The notes beneath the pieces are model-generated. The model did not search any database, had not been told where the DNA came from, and saw only the letters and a list, made by a program, of their open reading frames with translations. Of a DNA stretch of 64,000 nucleotides, positions 47,289 through 55,734 are shown piece by piece. Both the position numbers and the translations under genes were made by a program. Source of the stretch: Dolichospermum sp. FACHB-1091 (GTDB lineage: Bacteria; Cyanobacteriota; Cyanobacteriia; Cyanobacteriales; Nostocaceae); NCBI RefSeq assembly GCF_014697585.1, contig NZ_JACJSB010000020.1, forward strand, positions 18,069-82,068, written 5' to 3'. The first letter of the stretch is position 1. Each line of letters opens with the position of its first letter.

Positions 47289-48008
47289 TGGATTTGTGAA
47301 AGGTAGATAAACGACTTTTATCCGTGTGATTCAGCTAAGAATCAACTATATTTTGACATTGCCAGAATTGATTGGCATATTTTTACTATTTCCCAGCTTA
47401 CATAATTGCAGGCAATATTTAGTAATTTGTTACCAAATCAGGAATCGAATTTAACTAGTGAGATGAACTGTAGTAAAAGTTACATACGTAAGGCAGAATA
47501 TTTACTACTTAGTTATATGACCTTATTTTTGACTAGTTATCAGGTAATACTACAAAAACCCTGTTTCTTTTATGACTCCTTTATTGGCGTATTTTTGAAA
47601 TAATTAGCTGTATAGTTGACGATAGCAACTGATAATGTTCCTAACTCCCTGCCCCATTCCTCAAAAGTATAGTTCCAAAAAGCATAGATAAAGCATAGAT
47701 ATTGATTTATCTCATGCCTATCTCTAGACATAAAGCTGTTGGGACTACCTGCATCTAGAATATTCGACTGGTTATCAACCCTTCGCTAGGGTTTATTTAG
47801 TCCTAGTAATAATTTTTAATAACCTCCTGCCCTTTTTAGAGAATTTCTCAGACATTAATTTTACAAACCTTGGGATGATTTTTTAATTAGGGTTTGCTGA
47901 AAAATCATATATCTATATATTTCACACTCTTGGTCCTGAACGAAAGGAGATTCTTGACAGTTCACAACAACCTGCTGCCGAAGTAGTCTTATAGTTGCTT
48001 CCTGTCCG

Positions 48009-48086
48009 TTGGGAGTCTCCCAATGCCATAAGGCGACTGTTTTTATTGTGGCACAAATTATGTAAAGCCGTCCTAGAAGCAGGGCG
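48009..48086. other. Cluster of three hairpins, possible insertion-sequence end remnant
   Basis: TTGGGAGTCTCCCAA (48009-48023), GCCATAAGGC (48025-48034) and GCCGTCCT-AGAAGC-AGGGCG (48067-48086) lie within 78 bp. Subterminal hairpins of this density are seen at IS200/IS605-type ends and in structured RNAs. No transposase frame is left beside it. Identity is uncertain. Confidence 0.35.
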
Positions 48087-48287
48087 TTTTCATTCTCGAA
48101 ATTTGCGATAAAATTAGTTACCTCAATTGCTAATTAAAAAAATGTCAGCAAGTTGTTACCCACCTAAACTTTATAATCGTAATAATCGTAATACAGATAC
48201 TTCAAGCCCGGACAGCTAAATTTTGTGATGGGGGGATTTTGTCCACTAAAATTAATTATACAAATTAAATGCAGTACAAAGCGTAAT

Positions 48288-48357
48288 ATCTCCGACTTCT
48301 AGTATTGAATAAGCACTTATTATCACTATTGACACCGTCCAATAATAAGTCGGAGAT
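48288..48357. repeat. 11-bp inverted repeat ATCTCCGACTT
   Basis: ATCTCCGACTT (48288-48298) and AAGTCGGAGAT (48347-48357) flank a 48-base loop. The arm is shared with a short piece near 510-535, suggesting a dispersed fold-back repeat. Confidence 0.5.
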
Positions 48358-48393
48358 TGGGTTGATCTAGCTGAATACATAACACTTAAGCTT

Positions 48394-48521
48394 AAGTAGG
48401 TTGGCGTGAAAAATTGTCGTTATGGTGAGGGAACAGGGAACGGGGAATGGGGAACAGGGGAGAGGTTTTGGGCAACTTTACTTTTCGTTACTTATGTCGG
48501 TTTTTTTTCGTTCACCTACTT
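48394..48521 (-). mobile_element. MITE-like element with AAGTAGGT ends, copy C (inverted)
   Basis: Reading on the minus strand: left end AAGTAGGTGAAC, arm CCGACATAAGTAACGAAAAG, centre with TTCCCTG-like heptamers (plus strand GGGAACAGGGAACGGGGAAT), right arm CATAACGACAATTTTTCACG and end ACCTACTT. It lies 18 bp downstream of the ftsQ stop codon. It is the best preserved short copy. Confidence 0.72.
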
Positions 48522-48539
48522 ACCTTTAACGTATTAGTG

Positions 48540-49469
48540 TTACGTATTCGGTTTTGACGATTTTTTGGTATTTAACCCTGGTTTTTCTTGATTCATTTGT
48601 ACTAATGGAGTAGCAGGATTTGTTATATCAATAAAATCCATATTACCAGGATTAACTTTAGTCCTTAAATGACGCATTTGCACAAGTACCTGAATTTGTT
48701 CAGGTAATTTGCTGCTAGGGCTACCTAAATGCACAATTCCTAATTCAGTTGTCAAAATTAAATTTGTGGGATCTTGAAAATCAATTTCCGTTACCTTTAG
48801 AGAACTTTGGTGAATAGCTTCATAAAGTTGAGTCCAGAATGGTCTGTATTGTGCGGGAGAACCAATCACCATCATCTGGGGTAATCGCGCTTGAGGATTA
48901 ATTGACATATACTTAGCCATGGGCATCAAGATCCCACTAGCATCTAGTAAACCTAGTTCATTTTGCTTATTGGCAGCACTGTTATTTTCTTCACAAAACT
49001 TAACATCAGGGGACTTTCCCGGAGTAGAAGGTGTAACCGCGCAACTAGTGACCGGTTGCTTTTTACGTATTTGGGCTATAGCCACAGGGACTCGTTCCTG
49101 AATTTCAATAATTAAACCAGGTGGCAACAACCGACGACTAACGGTGGCATGGGCAATATTTGGTTGTTTCCTCAAAGAGTCTGCAATTGAGGAGGGTTCA
49201 ATTCGCCATAGAGACTGGGGAGAAGATGCCCCCAATAGTGAATAAATATCCTTTTGTGTCAAAACCTGATCACCGGATTTTATAACTATTTGCTTTGAAT
49301 CCCTTAATACCCATATTGGCTGGATTGCCACCCATAATAAAGCCGAAGCCATTCCAGTCACGGCAATTGTTCGCCAAATAACTTGAATAATTTTGATTTG
49401 TCGCTGACGGCGTAATTTCTGCCGACGTTGAGCTAAATTTGTCCGAGAAACTGATAATATCCCAGCCAT
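48540..49469 (-). CDS. ftsQ: Cell division protein FtsQ (POTRA domain)
   Basis: About 309 residues starting MAGILSVSRTNLAQRRQKLR; this ATG has AAGGAG seven bases upstream, whereas the further in-frame extension to 49535 does not. A basic cytoplasmic tail is followed by one span (IAVTGMASALLWVAIQPIWV, about 37-56), then a POTRA domain (IVIKSGDQVLTQKDIYSLLG and SLWRIEPSSIADSLRKQPNI) with the RRLLPPGLIIEIQERVPVAI strand. FtsQ bridges early and late divisome proteins in the periplasm. ftsZ lies downstream on the same strand. Confidence 0.88.
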   Translation of the reverse strand: MAGILSVSRTNLAQRRQKLRRQRQIKIIQVIWRTIAVTGMASALLWVAIQPIWVLRDSKQIVIKSGDQVLTQKDIYSLLGASSPQSLWRIEPSSIADSLRKQPNIAHATVSRRLLPPGLIIEIQERVPVAIAQIRKKQPVTSCAVTPSTPGKSPDVKFCEENNSAANKQNELGLLDASGILMPMAKYMSINPQARLPQMMVIGSPAQYRPFWTQLYEAIHQSSLKVTEIDFQDPTNLILTTELGIVHLGSPSSKLPEQIQVLVQMRHLRTKVNPGNMDFIDITNPATPLVQMNQEKPGLNTKKSSKPNT

Positions 49470-49474
49470 CTGAA

Positions 49475-49480
49475 CTCCTT
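49475..49480 (-). promoter_or_regulatory. Ribosome-binding site of ftsQ
   Basis: AAGGAG on the coding strand, 5 bases (TTCAG) before the ATG at 49469. It supports the shorter FtsQ start over the upstream in-frame extension. Confidence 0.65.
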
Positions 49481-49535
49481 GTAAGTAGCAATCGAATTTA
49501 TTTTGTATATTGAGTTCGCTTATACGAGCAATCAA

Positions 49536-49860
49536 ATTTATCCCATATAATGGGCATTTTCCAGAAAATTAGCTTTTGCTAACACCAGCCTACGGCCAGT
49601 TCGGTACAGCCTTTGGTTTCATAAATCTATATAGCAGTTCCCATGCTCGTGAGGTACAAAGTTTTTTAGTTTTAGGCAAGATGCAAGAGGGAATAAATTG
49701 GTGTGTACTTCATTAGATTGGGAAACGCTATATTAATTTACATAAATTTACATTGTAATTTTACTCTAAGTAGAGAGGGACAAAAAACCACAGTATCTAA
49801 AGAAAAGTAAAATTTCCCTCTTGCCTGTTATTGGTAAAAACAACAATTTTTCAAGCTAAT
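49536..49860. other. Intergenic region, no gene seen
   Basis: Gap between ftsQ and the 117-codon gene. It contains CTAACACCAGCCTACGGCCA and other non-coding sequence but no ORF or RNA gene that I can support. Confidence 0.45.
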
Positions 49861-50214
49861 CTATTCTGAGGATTGAAAAACATCATGAGTTTGTCTGGGA
49901 AGAGTATCCTGATCACTAGTTGACTCCGAAAAATTCACTAACAAAGCTTGTATTCGCATTCGGGCGATATAAGGCCAACCTCCCTCAGACTCAATATTTC
50001 TGAGCAATGAATATAGTCTTTGGCGATTATCGGGCAAATTTTCCTGAAACACTCCATCCCGAATTTCTCTGTGCAATTGTTCTAAATGACGTAACACAGC
50101 CAGTATAGCAATTACATCCCCCTCGTAGGTTTCAGTTATATTTTTCACCGCGCTAGAGATCGCCTTTAGTTGCCAGGATAAATCCCCACAGGCCAAATTT
50201 TGATCATGCTCCAT
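49861..50214 (-). CDS. Conserved hypothetical helical protein
   Basis: A 117-residue soluble protein starting MEHDQNLACGDLSWQLKAIS. It is almost entirely helical by composition: DVIAILAVLRHLEQLHREIR (about 33-52) and NRQRLYSLLRNIESEGGWPY then IARMRIQALLVNFSE (about 63-98). No catalytic motif, signal or membrane span is seen. I recall similar short proteins in other filamentous cyanobacteria without a function. It is upstream of ftsQ on the same strand but 390 bp away. Confidence 0.6.
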   Translation of the reverse strand: MEHDQNLACGDLSWQLKAISSAVKNITETYEGDVIAILAVLRHLEQLHREIRDGVFQENLPDNRQRLYSLLRNIESEGGWPYIARMRIQALLVNFSESTSDQDTLPRQTHDVFQSSE

Positions 50215-50467
50215 GAAAAGTTCTACTCCATAAAACTAATAGGATAGTGGAAAAGTTCCTAAATTGATCAACAAAAAAGTCAAATATTGGAGTATGCACG
50301 GGAGCATTCCAGTTTGGAACTAAGCAGAAATACTCTAGAGTGCAGAATGTGTGTTACAATAAATATTCCCAAATAAAAAATACGATCGCCTAAAATCAAA
50401 GCGATCGCAATTTTCCACAAAGGTTAAAAATTATTATCGAGACAAAAATAATAATTATCGTCTCAAA

Positions 50468-50745
50468 TTATTCCTTAGCCTCAGCCTTGACAAAGAAAAG
50501 AGCAGTGCGTGGTCCGATGTGAATACCACCACGGTGGTCGCTGCCCCACTCACTAATGTATTTTTGGTCATCACCACCTCTATGAACACAGAGGGTGTTC
50601 CTTCTTTAATCGCCAAAACGTAAGCCGTTGCTAAGGGTAAATCCCCATCATGAAATTTGCAATTATCAAACTGGTTAGGATCCCAAGTATCATGATTGCG
50701 AGCAAAGGTAACAGCATACTCACCAGGCAAGGCACCCTTGGTATC
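50468..50745 (-). pseudogene. Frameshifted remnant, amylase-like
   Basis: On the minus strand one frame reads LPGEYAVTFARNHDTWDP, then LPLATAYVLAIKEGTPSVF, resembling the catalytic-core end of alpha-amylase-type (GH13) enzymes (TFxxNHDT and AxAYxLxxEGxPxxF). After about 50580 the sensible continuation shifts frame: RGGDDQKYISEWGSDHRGG, IHIGPRTALFFVKAEAKE, stop at 50468-50470. A stop codon precedes the fragment. This looks like a truncated, once-frameshifted gene tail. The family call is moderate; the shift point could also be a sequencing error. Confidence 0.42.
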
Positions 50746-50754
50746 TGATTACTT

Positions 50755-50961
50755 TCACTCCCAACTTTCAAGAAAGACGAGGTGACTTTTGACTTCCGAA
50801 CATATAACTTTCTGGCTATTCTTAGGTAACAAGAATCCTTGGTGGTAAGGTAGAGAAAGCTTTTCCATAATCTGTGCTGTATTACGGCAGGATTTGACCA
50901 CTAGAGTGCTTTGATTTTGAGTTAAAAAAAGTCGTATGATCTGGCTGATTTCCTTGTCCAA
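50755..50961 (-). other. Short ORF of uncertain status
   Basis: A 68-codon frame opening with TTG (MDKEISQIIRLFLTQNQSTL) and ending LESWE just upstream of the amylase-like remnant. It has no recognised motif. It may be a small gene or another piece of decayed sequence; I do not assign a function. Confidence 0.25.
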
Positions 50962-51126
50962 ATACCTTTATTGTATGTACTGGCAACACATACATAATCG
51001 CAAATGGATGCGGTTCACTGCTTAGTCTATGGTTTGAATTCTAGACTCAGAAACGCAATGCGTTTAAGTACGTTTAGTAAAGCAGTTTGACAACTTAGAT
51101 ATTAATTTTTGAGATTGAGGTTGACC

Positions 51127-51957
51127 ATGAGGTATCGCGCTTTAATTGTTGCTTTTTTCGCTCTATGCTTGGGACTAATCACCGCGTGTAGTGATGCGCC
51201 CTCTACCAGTGTAAGTGATGTACTTACCTATGAACAAATTCGTGGCACTGGCTTGGCTAACAAATGTCCCCAACTGGCAGAAACTAGTCGTGGTTCTATT
51301 GCAGTTGATCCCAACGTAATATACTCCATCAAAGAACTTTGTTTAGAACCAACGAATTTCTTTGTTAAAGAAGAACCTGCTAACAAACGTCAAGAAGCAG
51401 AATTTGTCGCTGGTAAAGTTATGACCAGATATACTTCTAGCATTGACCAAGTACAAGGTAAGCTAACCGTCAACTCAGATAATAGCTTGACTTTTACAGA
51501 AGAAGATGGTCTTGACTTCCAAGCTATCACCGTTAAGCTTCCCGGTGGTGAACTAGTACCTTTCTTATTTACCATCAAAAATTTAGTCGCACAAACACAA
51601 CCTAATTTAACTAGCATCAATACATCCACTGACTTTGAAGGAACTTTTAAGGTCCCTTCCTATCGTGGTGCTGCTTTCTTAGATCCTAAAGGTCGTGGTG
51701 TTGTTAGTGGCTATGATAATGCTGTGGCTTTACCAGCCCAAGCTGATGATGAAGAATTAACCCGTACTAACGTCAAGCGGGCAGAAATTCTCACGGGCAA
51801 AATTTCTTTGCAGGTAGCCAAAGTTGATAACACTTCTGGTGAAATCGCTGGGACTTTTGAAAGTGAACAACCTTCTGATACAGACTTGGGCGCGGGTGAA
51901 CCTAAAGAAGTGAAGATTCGTGGTTTGTTCTACGGTCGGATTGAGCCTCGTGCCTAA
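51127..51957 (+). CDS. psbO: Photosystem II manganese-stabilising protein PsbO
   Basis: PsbO caps the Mn4CaO5 cluster on the lumenal side of photosystem II. I start at ATG 51127 (MRYRALIVAFFALCLGLITA, 276 residues); the frame extends 6 codons further upstream without support. The signal peptide ends in a lipobox-like LITAC. Mature hallmarks are LTYEQIRGTGLANKCPQL (first Cys), YSIKELCLEPTNFFVKEE (second Cys of the disulfide), and the C-terminal KRAEILTGKISLQVAKVDN and EPKEVKIRGLFYGRIEP. A terminator-like hairpin lies 210 bp downstream. Confidence 0.96.
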   Translation: MRYRALIVAFFALCLGLITACSDAPSTSVSDVLTYEQIRGTGLANKCPQLAETSRGSIAVDPNVIYSIKELCLEPTNFFVKEEPANKRQEAEFVAGKVMTRYTSSIDQVQGKLTVNSDNSLTFTEEDGLDFQAITVKLPGGELVPFLFTIKNLVAQTQPNLTSINTSTDFEGTFKVPSYRGAAFLDPKGRGVVSGYDNAVALPAQADDEELTRTNVKRAEILTGKISLQVAKVDNTSGEIAGTFESEQPSDTDLGAGEPKEVKIRGLFYGRIEPRA

Positions 51958-52166
51958 ATTACTGATTAAATATTTATACAACCTAATGGAAGTGTAAAAA
52001 TCTGTCCAGATTTTGGTGAGTTAATCACCTAATCTACATCCATAGAATCGTGTATAAAATACATTTTGGGAAATACAAAATCAGAAAAATCTTCCAGTCC
52101 AATATATTTGGAGAATAGGCATCTTGCCTGCCCTACTGAAGAATTTATTTGTGGTATTCCCTTAAC

Positions 52167-52205
52167 CAAGAAGCACATTACTAACAACGTGCTTCTTGTT
52201 TTTTT
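52167..52205 (+). terminator. Rho-independent terminator after psbO
   Basis: CAAGAAGCAC (52167-52176), a 12-base loop, GTGCTTCTTG (52189-52198), then a T tract to 52205. A classic intrinsic terminator for the psbO transcript, about 210 bp past the stop codon. Confidence 0.85.
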
Positions 52206-52631
52206 GGAAACTAGGGTTTGAGGGATAGAGCTTTATATTACGATATAAACAAAAGTAATCACAGTCTAAGGCTAATAATCATTAAATCTTCTCAAATTCT
52301 CCAGAAATATAAGTAAATCTCATCGTTAATTAATTTAATTGGGTACAATTCCGGTTTATTATTTAATTGTTATTTGTATATTTTCATTCTATAACGGTTG
52401 TTTAACTAACTACCAAACACACTCAATTTAATTGAGTAAAAAACACTAAAGCACTTTTATTAATATTAATTGTGCGAAATGAACCATTGAATAAAATTTT
52501 ACACAGCCAATATTTTCTTTCATAGAGGTTCATATAACCTATCTAAATGGCTATTTGAATATAGTTCTGATGCCTAGAACAAGGAAAGGGTTAATCAACA
52601 GATTCCAAATTCACTTAAAAACTCAAATTTT
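52206..52631. other. Intergenic region upstream of sigF
   Basis: An AT-rich stretch without ORF. It should hold the sigF promoter and a long leader. No repeat or RNA gene is recognised. Confidence 0.45.
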
Positions 52632-53402
52632 ATGTCTAATATAGCCACCGACGAACTAAAACATCAAATTTCACAGTTGTTGCGAGAGTACCAGCAGTCC
52701 CGCTCGGAAAAAGTTCGTAATCAATTGGTGGAACTTAATTTTGGACTAGTGAGAAAAGAAGCTTATTATTGGGTTAATCAGTGCCATGAAAGCTATGAGG
52801 ATCTGCTACAGGTAGGTTTTATAGGCTTAATTAAGGCAATTGAGAAATTTAAACTTTCTCAGGGAAATGCTTTTAGTTCCTATGCTATTCCCTACATTCG
52901 TGGTGAAATTCAACACTATCTGCGAGATAAAAGCGTAACTGTGAGAATACCCAGGCACTGGCTAGAAATCCAACAAAAAGCTGTCGGGGTTTGCCGTTCT
53001 CTCAGCGAGCAGTATCATCGTCAACCAACGGATAGGGAATTAGCGACTGCATTAAGAATTTCTCTAAGTGAATGGCAAGAAATTAAATTAGCATTGATTA
53101 ACCGCACCCCCTTGAGTCTAGATGTACCTATAAAAGATGGAGAAGAAGGTTCTACTTGTTTGGGTGAATTAGTCCCAGACCCGCAGTACCGCAGTTTTCA
53201 ATTAGCCCAAGAAGATCAAATTCGCTTACAACAAGCTCTAGTTCAGTTAGAAAAACTGACTCGTGAAGTTGTTGAGTATGTTTTTTTTCATGAGTTCACC
53301 CAAAAAGAGGTAGCAGAACTTCTGAATATTAGTGTTGTAACAGTTTCCAGGCGGGTTAAGAAGGGGCTGGAATTGTTGAAAAATATCATGGGTGAGGGTT
53401 AG
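52632..53402 (+). CDS. sigF: Group 3 RNA polymerase sigma factor SigF
   Basis: A 256-residue alternative sigma factor of the SigB/F/G type. Region 2 contains NFGLVRKEAYYWVNQCHESY then EDLLQVGFIGLIKAIEKF (about 37-75) and FSSYAIPYIRGEIQHYLRDK (about 85-104). Region 3 contains VRIPRHWLEIQQKAV, and the region 4 helix-turn-helix is FTQKEVAELLNISVVTVSRR (about 222-241). In Synechocystis SigF is needed for type IV pilus and motility genes. The family is often controlled by partner switching, so the STAS/phosphatase pair at 13464-14927 is a candidate upstream regulator. Confidence 0.9.
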   Translation: MSNIATDELKHQISQLLREYQQSRSEKVRNQLVELNFGLVRKEAYYWVNQCHESYEDLLQVGFIGLIKAIEKFKLSQGNAFSSYAIPYIRGEIQHYLRDKSVTVRIPRHWLEIQQKAVGVCRSLSEQYHRQPTDRELATALRISLSEWQEIKLALINRTPLSLDVPIKDGEEGSTCLGELVPDPQYRSFQLAQEDQIRLQQALVQLEKLTREVVEYVFFHEFTQKEVAELLNISVVTVSRRVKKGLELLKNIMGEG

Positions 53403-53714
53403 TAGCTCCTTAGTGGTTTGCTAACTAGCTAGTATCAATTACTCACAATTAATATTTCCTCAGTAATTTTTCTATGATAATGCGGCTAATTTGGGATAAA
53501 ATACTCAAGGTAAGCAGGCAACAAAGACTACTTTTGGCATAAAGCCCAGCAGTAGCTAGACACGCTGTTACCCTGTGGACTGGACAGTACCGACACTTAG
53601 TTTATTAGTTTAGTTATATTCAGTCGTTTCTATAGGAGTCTCTTGAAGGACTGAGTTTGAGCCTGACTGAGTAAACCTATAAACAAATCTTGCTATAGTT
53701 TTTGAGAAGAGTTA
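53403..53714. other. Intergenic region after sigF
   Basis: A 312 bp gap without ORF. GC-richer pieces (GTAAGCAGGCAACAAAGAC, AGCCCAGCAGTAGCTAGAC) could belong to a small RNA or long leader of the next gene, but no known family is recognised. Confidence 0.35.
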
Positions 53715-54515
53715 ATGGTTAAAAATTCTTATATTACGGCTATTACAGCTACAACTATTTTAACAACCTTATCGCTCGCTGGATGTACGATAGGTGACAC
53801 ACCAACTGCTAGTAATACTACTAGTCCCCAACCAACTACCCCGCAGAATACACAACCACAACCTTTAGCGCGAGCTTTGAATAATCCCATTGTGCCTGCT
53901 AAACTGGTAGGGAACCGTGAGTCTGTTGGCACTTTGATTCCACCGACTAACGGTGTGGAGCGATTGCTTGTCATACAGAAAGGACGAACAGATCCCTTTG
54001 GGCAAATTGTGGACTCAAGAACGAAAATCGTAGTTCCTACATTATCCCCCTTGCCTAGTGCAATAAACCCAAAACCAATAAAAACAACAGCAATTAAAGC
54101 GGCAACTAAACCAGTAACTCCAGTATCTAAGCTTAAGAAACCAAGCCAAATAAAGCAAAAACCGACAAAAAAACCTGTTTTACCACTAGCACCACAGCCG
54201 AAAATAGCTAGAGCAGTTGTTGTGACTGGTATAGTTTTGATTGGTGAAGTACCCCAAGCAATTATTAAAGCACCAAATGAACCAACCAGCAGATATGTAC
54301 AACCGGGACAAAGACTGATGAATGGCGTGTTAGTGAAACGTATTGAAATGCGTCAAGACGGTAATCCCACCGTAATTTTGGAACAGTATGGGATTGAAGT
54401 TGTCAAACAGGTGGGGGAAAAACCTGTGGAAGAATCTAAACCTGTAACTAAAGCATCTGTTAGTAATTATATTGTGGTGTCAAAGCCGCAGGAAAATTTT
54501 GCCAGAGATTTATAG
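53715..54515 (+). CDS. Lipoprotein with PilP/GspC-like C-terminal domain
   Basis: A 266-residue protein with lipobox LAGC (lipidated Cys at 24), then a Thr/Pro/Gln-rich stretch and a Lys/Pro-rich linker (about 130-165) likely to span the periplasm. The C-terminal part (about 168-235: VVVTGIVLIGEVPQAIIKAP, then RYVQPGQRLMNGVLVKRIEM) has the strand order of PilP/GspC-type HR domains. In cyanobacteria such proteins may help align type IV pilus or related envelope machinery. The neighbouring sigF, a pilus-linked sigma factor, is suggestive. The domain call rests on pattern only. Confidence 0.55.
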   Translation: MVKNSYITAITATTILTTLSLAGCTIGDTPTASNTTSPQPTTPQNTQPQPLARALNNPIVPAKLVGNRESVGTLIPPTNGVERLLVIQKGRTDPFGQIVDSRTKIVVPTLSPLPSAINPKPIKTTAIKAATKPVTPVSKLKKPSQIKQKPTKKPVLPLAPQPKIARAVVVTGIVLIGEVPQAIIKAPNEPTSRYVQPGQRLMNGVLVKRIEMRQDGNPTVILEQYGIEVVKQVGEKPVEESKPVTKASVSNYIVVSKPQENFARDL

Positions 54516-54517
54516 AT

Positions 54518-54754
54518 ATGAAGATACAAGAGAAAATAGAATTTCCTGGTTTACCGTTGGCGGTATATCGGGAAATAGCAGCGCATCTAAATCAGTTGGC
54601 TGGGGTAGAAGTGGGATTAATCCCCCAAACATCTTTAGAGTTTGATTACAACGAAAGTCAAATTGCTGGTTTATGGATTTCGTGGCTACCAAACGCTAGT
54701 GAGGAAGATAGACAAAGATTTAAGCAAATAGTAGCTTACTATCAAAACCGCTAA
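54518..54754 (+). CDS. Conserved hypothetical protein
   Basis: A 78-residue protein, MKIQEKIEFPGLPLAVYREI, 2 bp after the lipoprotein gene and thus almost certainly cotranscribed. AAHLNQLAGVEVGLIPQTSL then YNESQIAGLWISWLP suggests a small alpha/beta fold; no cysteine, signal or membrane segment. I do not recognise a function. Tight coupling with the PilP-like lipoprotein gene hints at a shared envelope role. Confidence 0.65.
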   Translation: MKIQEKIEFPGLPLAVYREIAAHLNQLAGVEVGLIPQTSLEFDYNESQIAGLWISWLPNASEEDRQRFKQIVAYYQNR

Positions 54755-54866
54755 ACCGCACTATTTGGTAACTTCTGTTAAAAATCTTGATGATTTAGGA
54801 AATTAGGGAAGATTTTGCAGTAAGCTCAATTTGAATTGTAGTCAGACTTTACAGGACTTTATCATC

Positions 54867-55007
54867 ATGTCAAGTTCATTTTTGCCCACTGTGTTGGCTT
54901 ATTCCTCCTTTTTACCTTCTGTTTTCGTTCCTCTCACTGGCTTAGTTTTACCAGCAGTAATTTTCGCGTTTTTGTTTTCATACATTGAAAGCGAAGATAT
55001 TGCTTAA
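54867..55007 (+). CDS. psaI: Photosystem I reaction centre subunit VIII
   Basis: A 46-residue single-span thylakoid protein: MSSSFLPTVLAYSSFLPSVF then VPLTGLVLPAVIFAFLFSYI and the ending ESEDIA. The FLPSxxV start and the IExEDxA tail are PsaI hallmarks. PsaI supports PsaL docking and trimer or tetramer formation of photosystem I. Unlike many cyanobacteria, psaL is not adjacent here. A strong hairpin follows at 55067-55100. Confidence 0.9.
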   Translation: MSSSFLPTVLAYSSFLPSVFVPLTGLVLPAVIFAFLFSYIESEDIA

Positions 55008-55066
55008 TTCAGCTATGGGTAATTGGTTACTTAGTTTTTACGCTAATTACCTATTTAAAAACTAAC

Positions 55067-55100
55067 AAAACCGCCTATCTCTATGAGGTAGGCGGTTTTT
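55067..55100. terminator. Bidirectional terminator between psaI and psbJ
   Basis: AAAACCGCCTA (55067-55077) and TAGGCGGTTTT (55089-55099) form an 11 bp stem with A and T tracts on both sides. It serves psaI (+) and the psbEFLJ operon (-). Confidence 0.85.
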
Positions 55101-55190
55101 ATGGTAATTTCTGAAGCAGGATTTCAAAAATGATGATCAAGCAAAAATTCAGTCTTTTGTATTTTTAATTGCTGCCCTTTTCCGGTAGCA

Positions 55191-55310
55191 TTACATTGAA
55201 GAACCAATTCCTGCGTAAGATCCATAAAAGAAGATACCTACAACAGTAATGACACCTAAACCGGCGATCGTAGCCACGACCCACAGGGGAATTCTTCCAC
55301 TTCCAGACAC
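55191..55310 (-). CDS. psbJ: Photosystem II protein PsbJ
   Basis: A 39-residue single-helix subunit: [20 protein letters not shown] then [19 protein letters not shown]. The start is GTG at 55310, with GAGG eight bases upstream; another in-frame GTG five codons earlier would overlap that site. PsbJ sits next to cytochrome b559 and affects plastoquinone exchange. It is the last gene of psbEFLJ but is separated from psbL by an unusually long spacer containing ten heptamer repeats. Confidence 0.92.
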   Translation of the reverse strand: MSGSGRIPLWVVATIAGLGVITVVGIFFYGSYAGIGSSM

Positions 55311-55318
55311 AGTTTTTT

Positions 55319-55322
55319 CCTC
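55319..55322 (-). promoter_or_regulatory. Ribosome-binding site that decides the psbJ start
   Basis: GAGG on the coding strand, eight bases before the GTG at 55310, supports the 39-residue form of PsbJ. Confidence 0.6.
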
Positions 55323-55333
55323 ACTTACAAAAA

Positions 55334-55403
55334 TTGTCAGTTGTCAGTTGTCAGTTGTCAGTTGTCAGTCGTCAGTTGTCAGTTGTCAGTTGTCAGTTGT
55401 CCG
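55334..55403. repeat. STRR heptamer array (TTGTCAG)10 inside the psbEFLJ operon
   Basis: Ten exact-length heptamers between psbL and psbJ: eight are TTGTCAG, unit 6 is TCGTCAG and unit 10 is TTGTCCG. The array lies about 10 bases upstream of the psbJ ribosome-binding site, so it is transcribed within the operon mRNA. Confidence 0.9.
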
Positions 55404-55458
55404 TTGAGAATTTTCCGCCACCTGTTACCTAACTAGCAACTGACGTTAAAAAGCCCAG

Positions 55459-55578
55459 TTAGTTAAAGAAGTAACTGGAAAATAAAATTCCCAGCACGAA
55501 GACCAAGAGTAGTCCTAGATAGAGAGAGGTACGGTTTAATTCAACCGGTTGTTGATTAGGATTAGGGGTTCTTTCCAT
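55459..55578 (-). CDS. psbL: Photosystem II protein PsbL
   Basis: A 39-residue single-helix subunit: [20 protein letters not shown] then [19 protein letters not shown]. The sequence is almost the family consensus. PsbL lies at the PSII monomer interface and supports QA function. It starts 9 bp after the psbF stop, as expected for psbEFLJ. Confidence 0.95.
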   Translation of the reverse strand: MERTPNPNQQPVELNRTSLYLGLLLVFVLGILFSSYFFN

Positions 55579-55587
55579 GATTAACTC

Positions 55588-55725
55588 CTAGCGTTGAATA
55601 AATTGCATTGAAGCGATCGCGCCCAAAAAGAATACAGTAGGGACAGCTAAGGTATGAACCGCGATCCATCTGACTGTAAAAATAGGATAGGTAACTGGTT
55701 GATTGATGTTATTACCGCTAGCCAT
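55588..55725 (-). CDS. psbF: Cytochrome b559 beta subunit
   Basis: A 45-residue protein: [20 protein letters not shown] then [20 protein letters not shown] and QFIQR. The His in AVHTLAVP is the heme ligand shared with PsbE. It starts 9 bp downstream of the psbE stop. The 3' end includes a HIP1 site (GAAGCGATCGCGCC on the plus strand). Confidence 0.96.
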   Translation of the reverse strand: MASGNNINQPVTYPIFTVRWIAVHTLAVPTVFFLGAIASMQFIQR

Positions 55726-55734
55726 GATGTCAAA

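Larger units (their letters stand above)
47289..48393. other. Long ftsQ-ftsZ intergenic region, no supported gene
   Basis: About 1.1 kb. An ORF of 65 codons at 47406-47603 (+) has no recognisable features and I do not call it. A cluster of three hairpins at 48009-48086 is listed separately, as is an 11 bp inverted repeat at 48288-48357. The ftsZ promoter must lie in the right-to-left-read part near 47290-47500. Confidence 0.5.

Noticed and set aside
47406..47603. 65-codon ORF in the ftsQ-ftsZ gap
   Set aside because: No motif, no clear ribosome-binding site; composition fits the AT-rich intergenic background.
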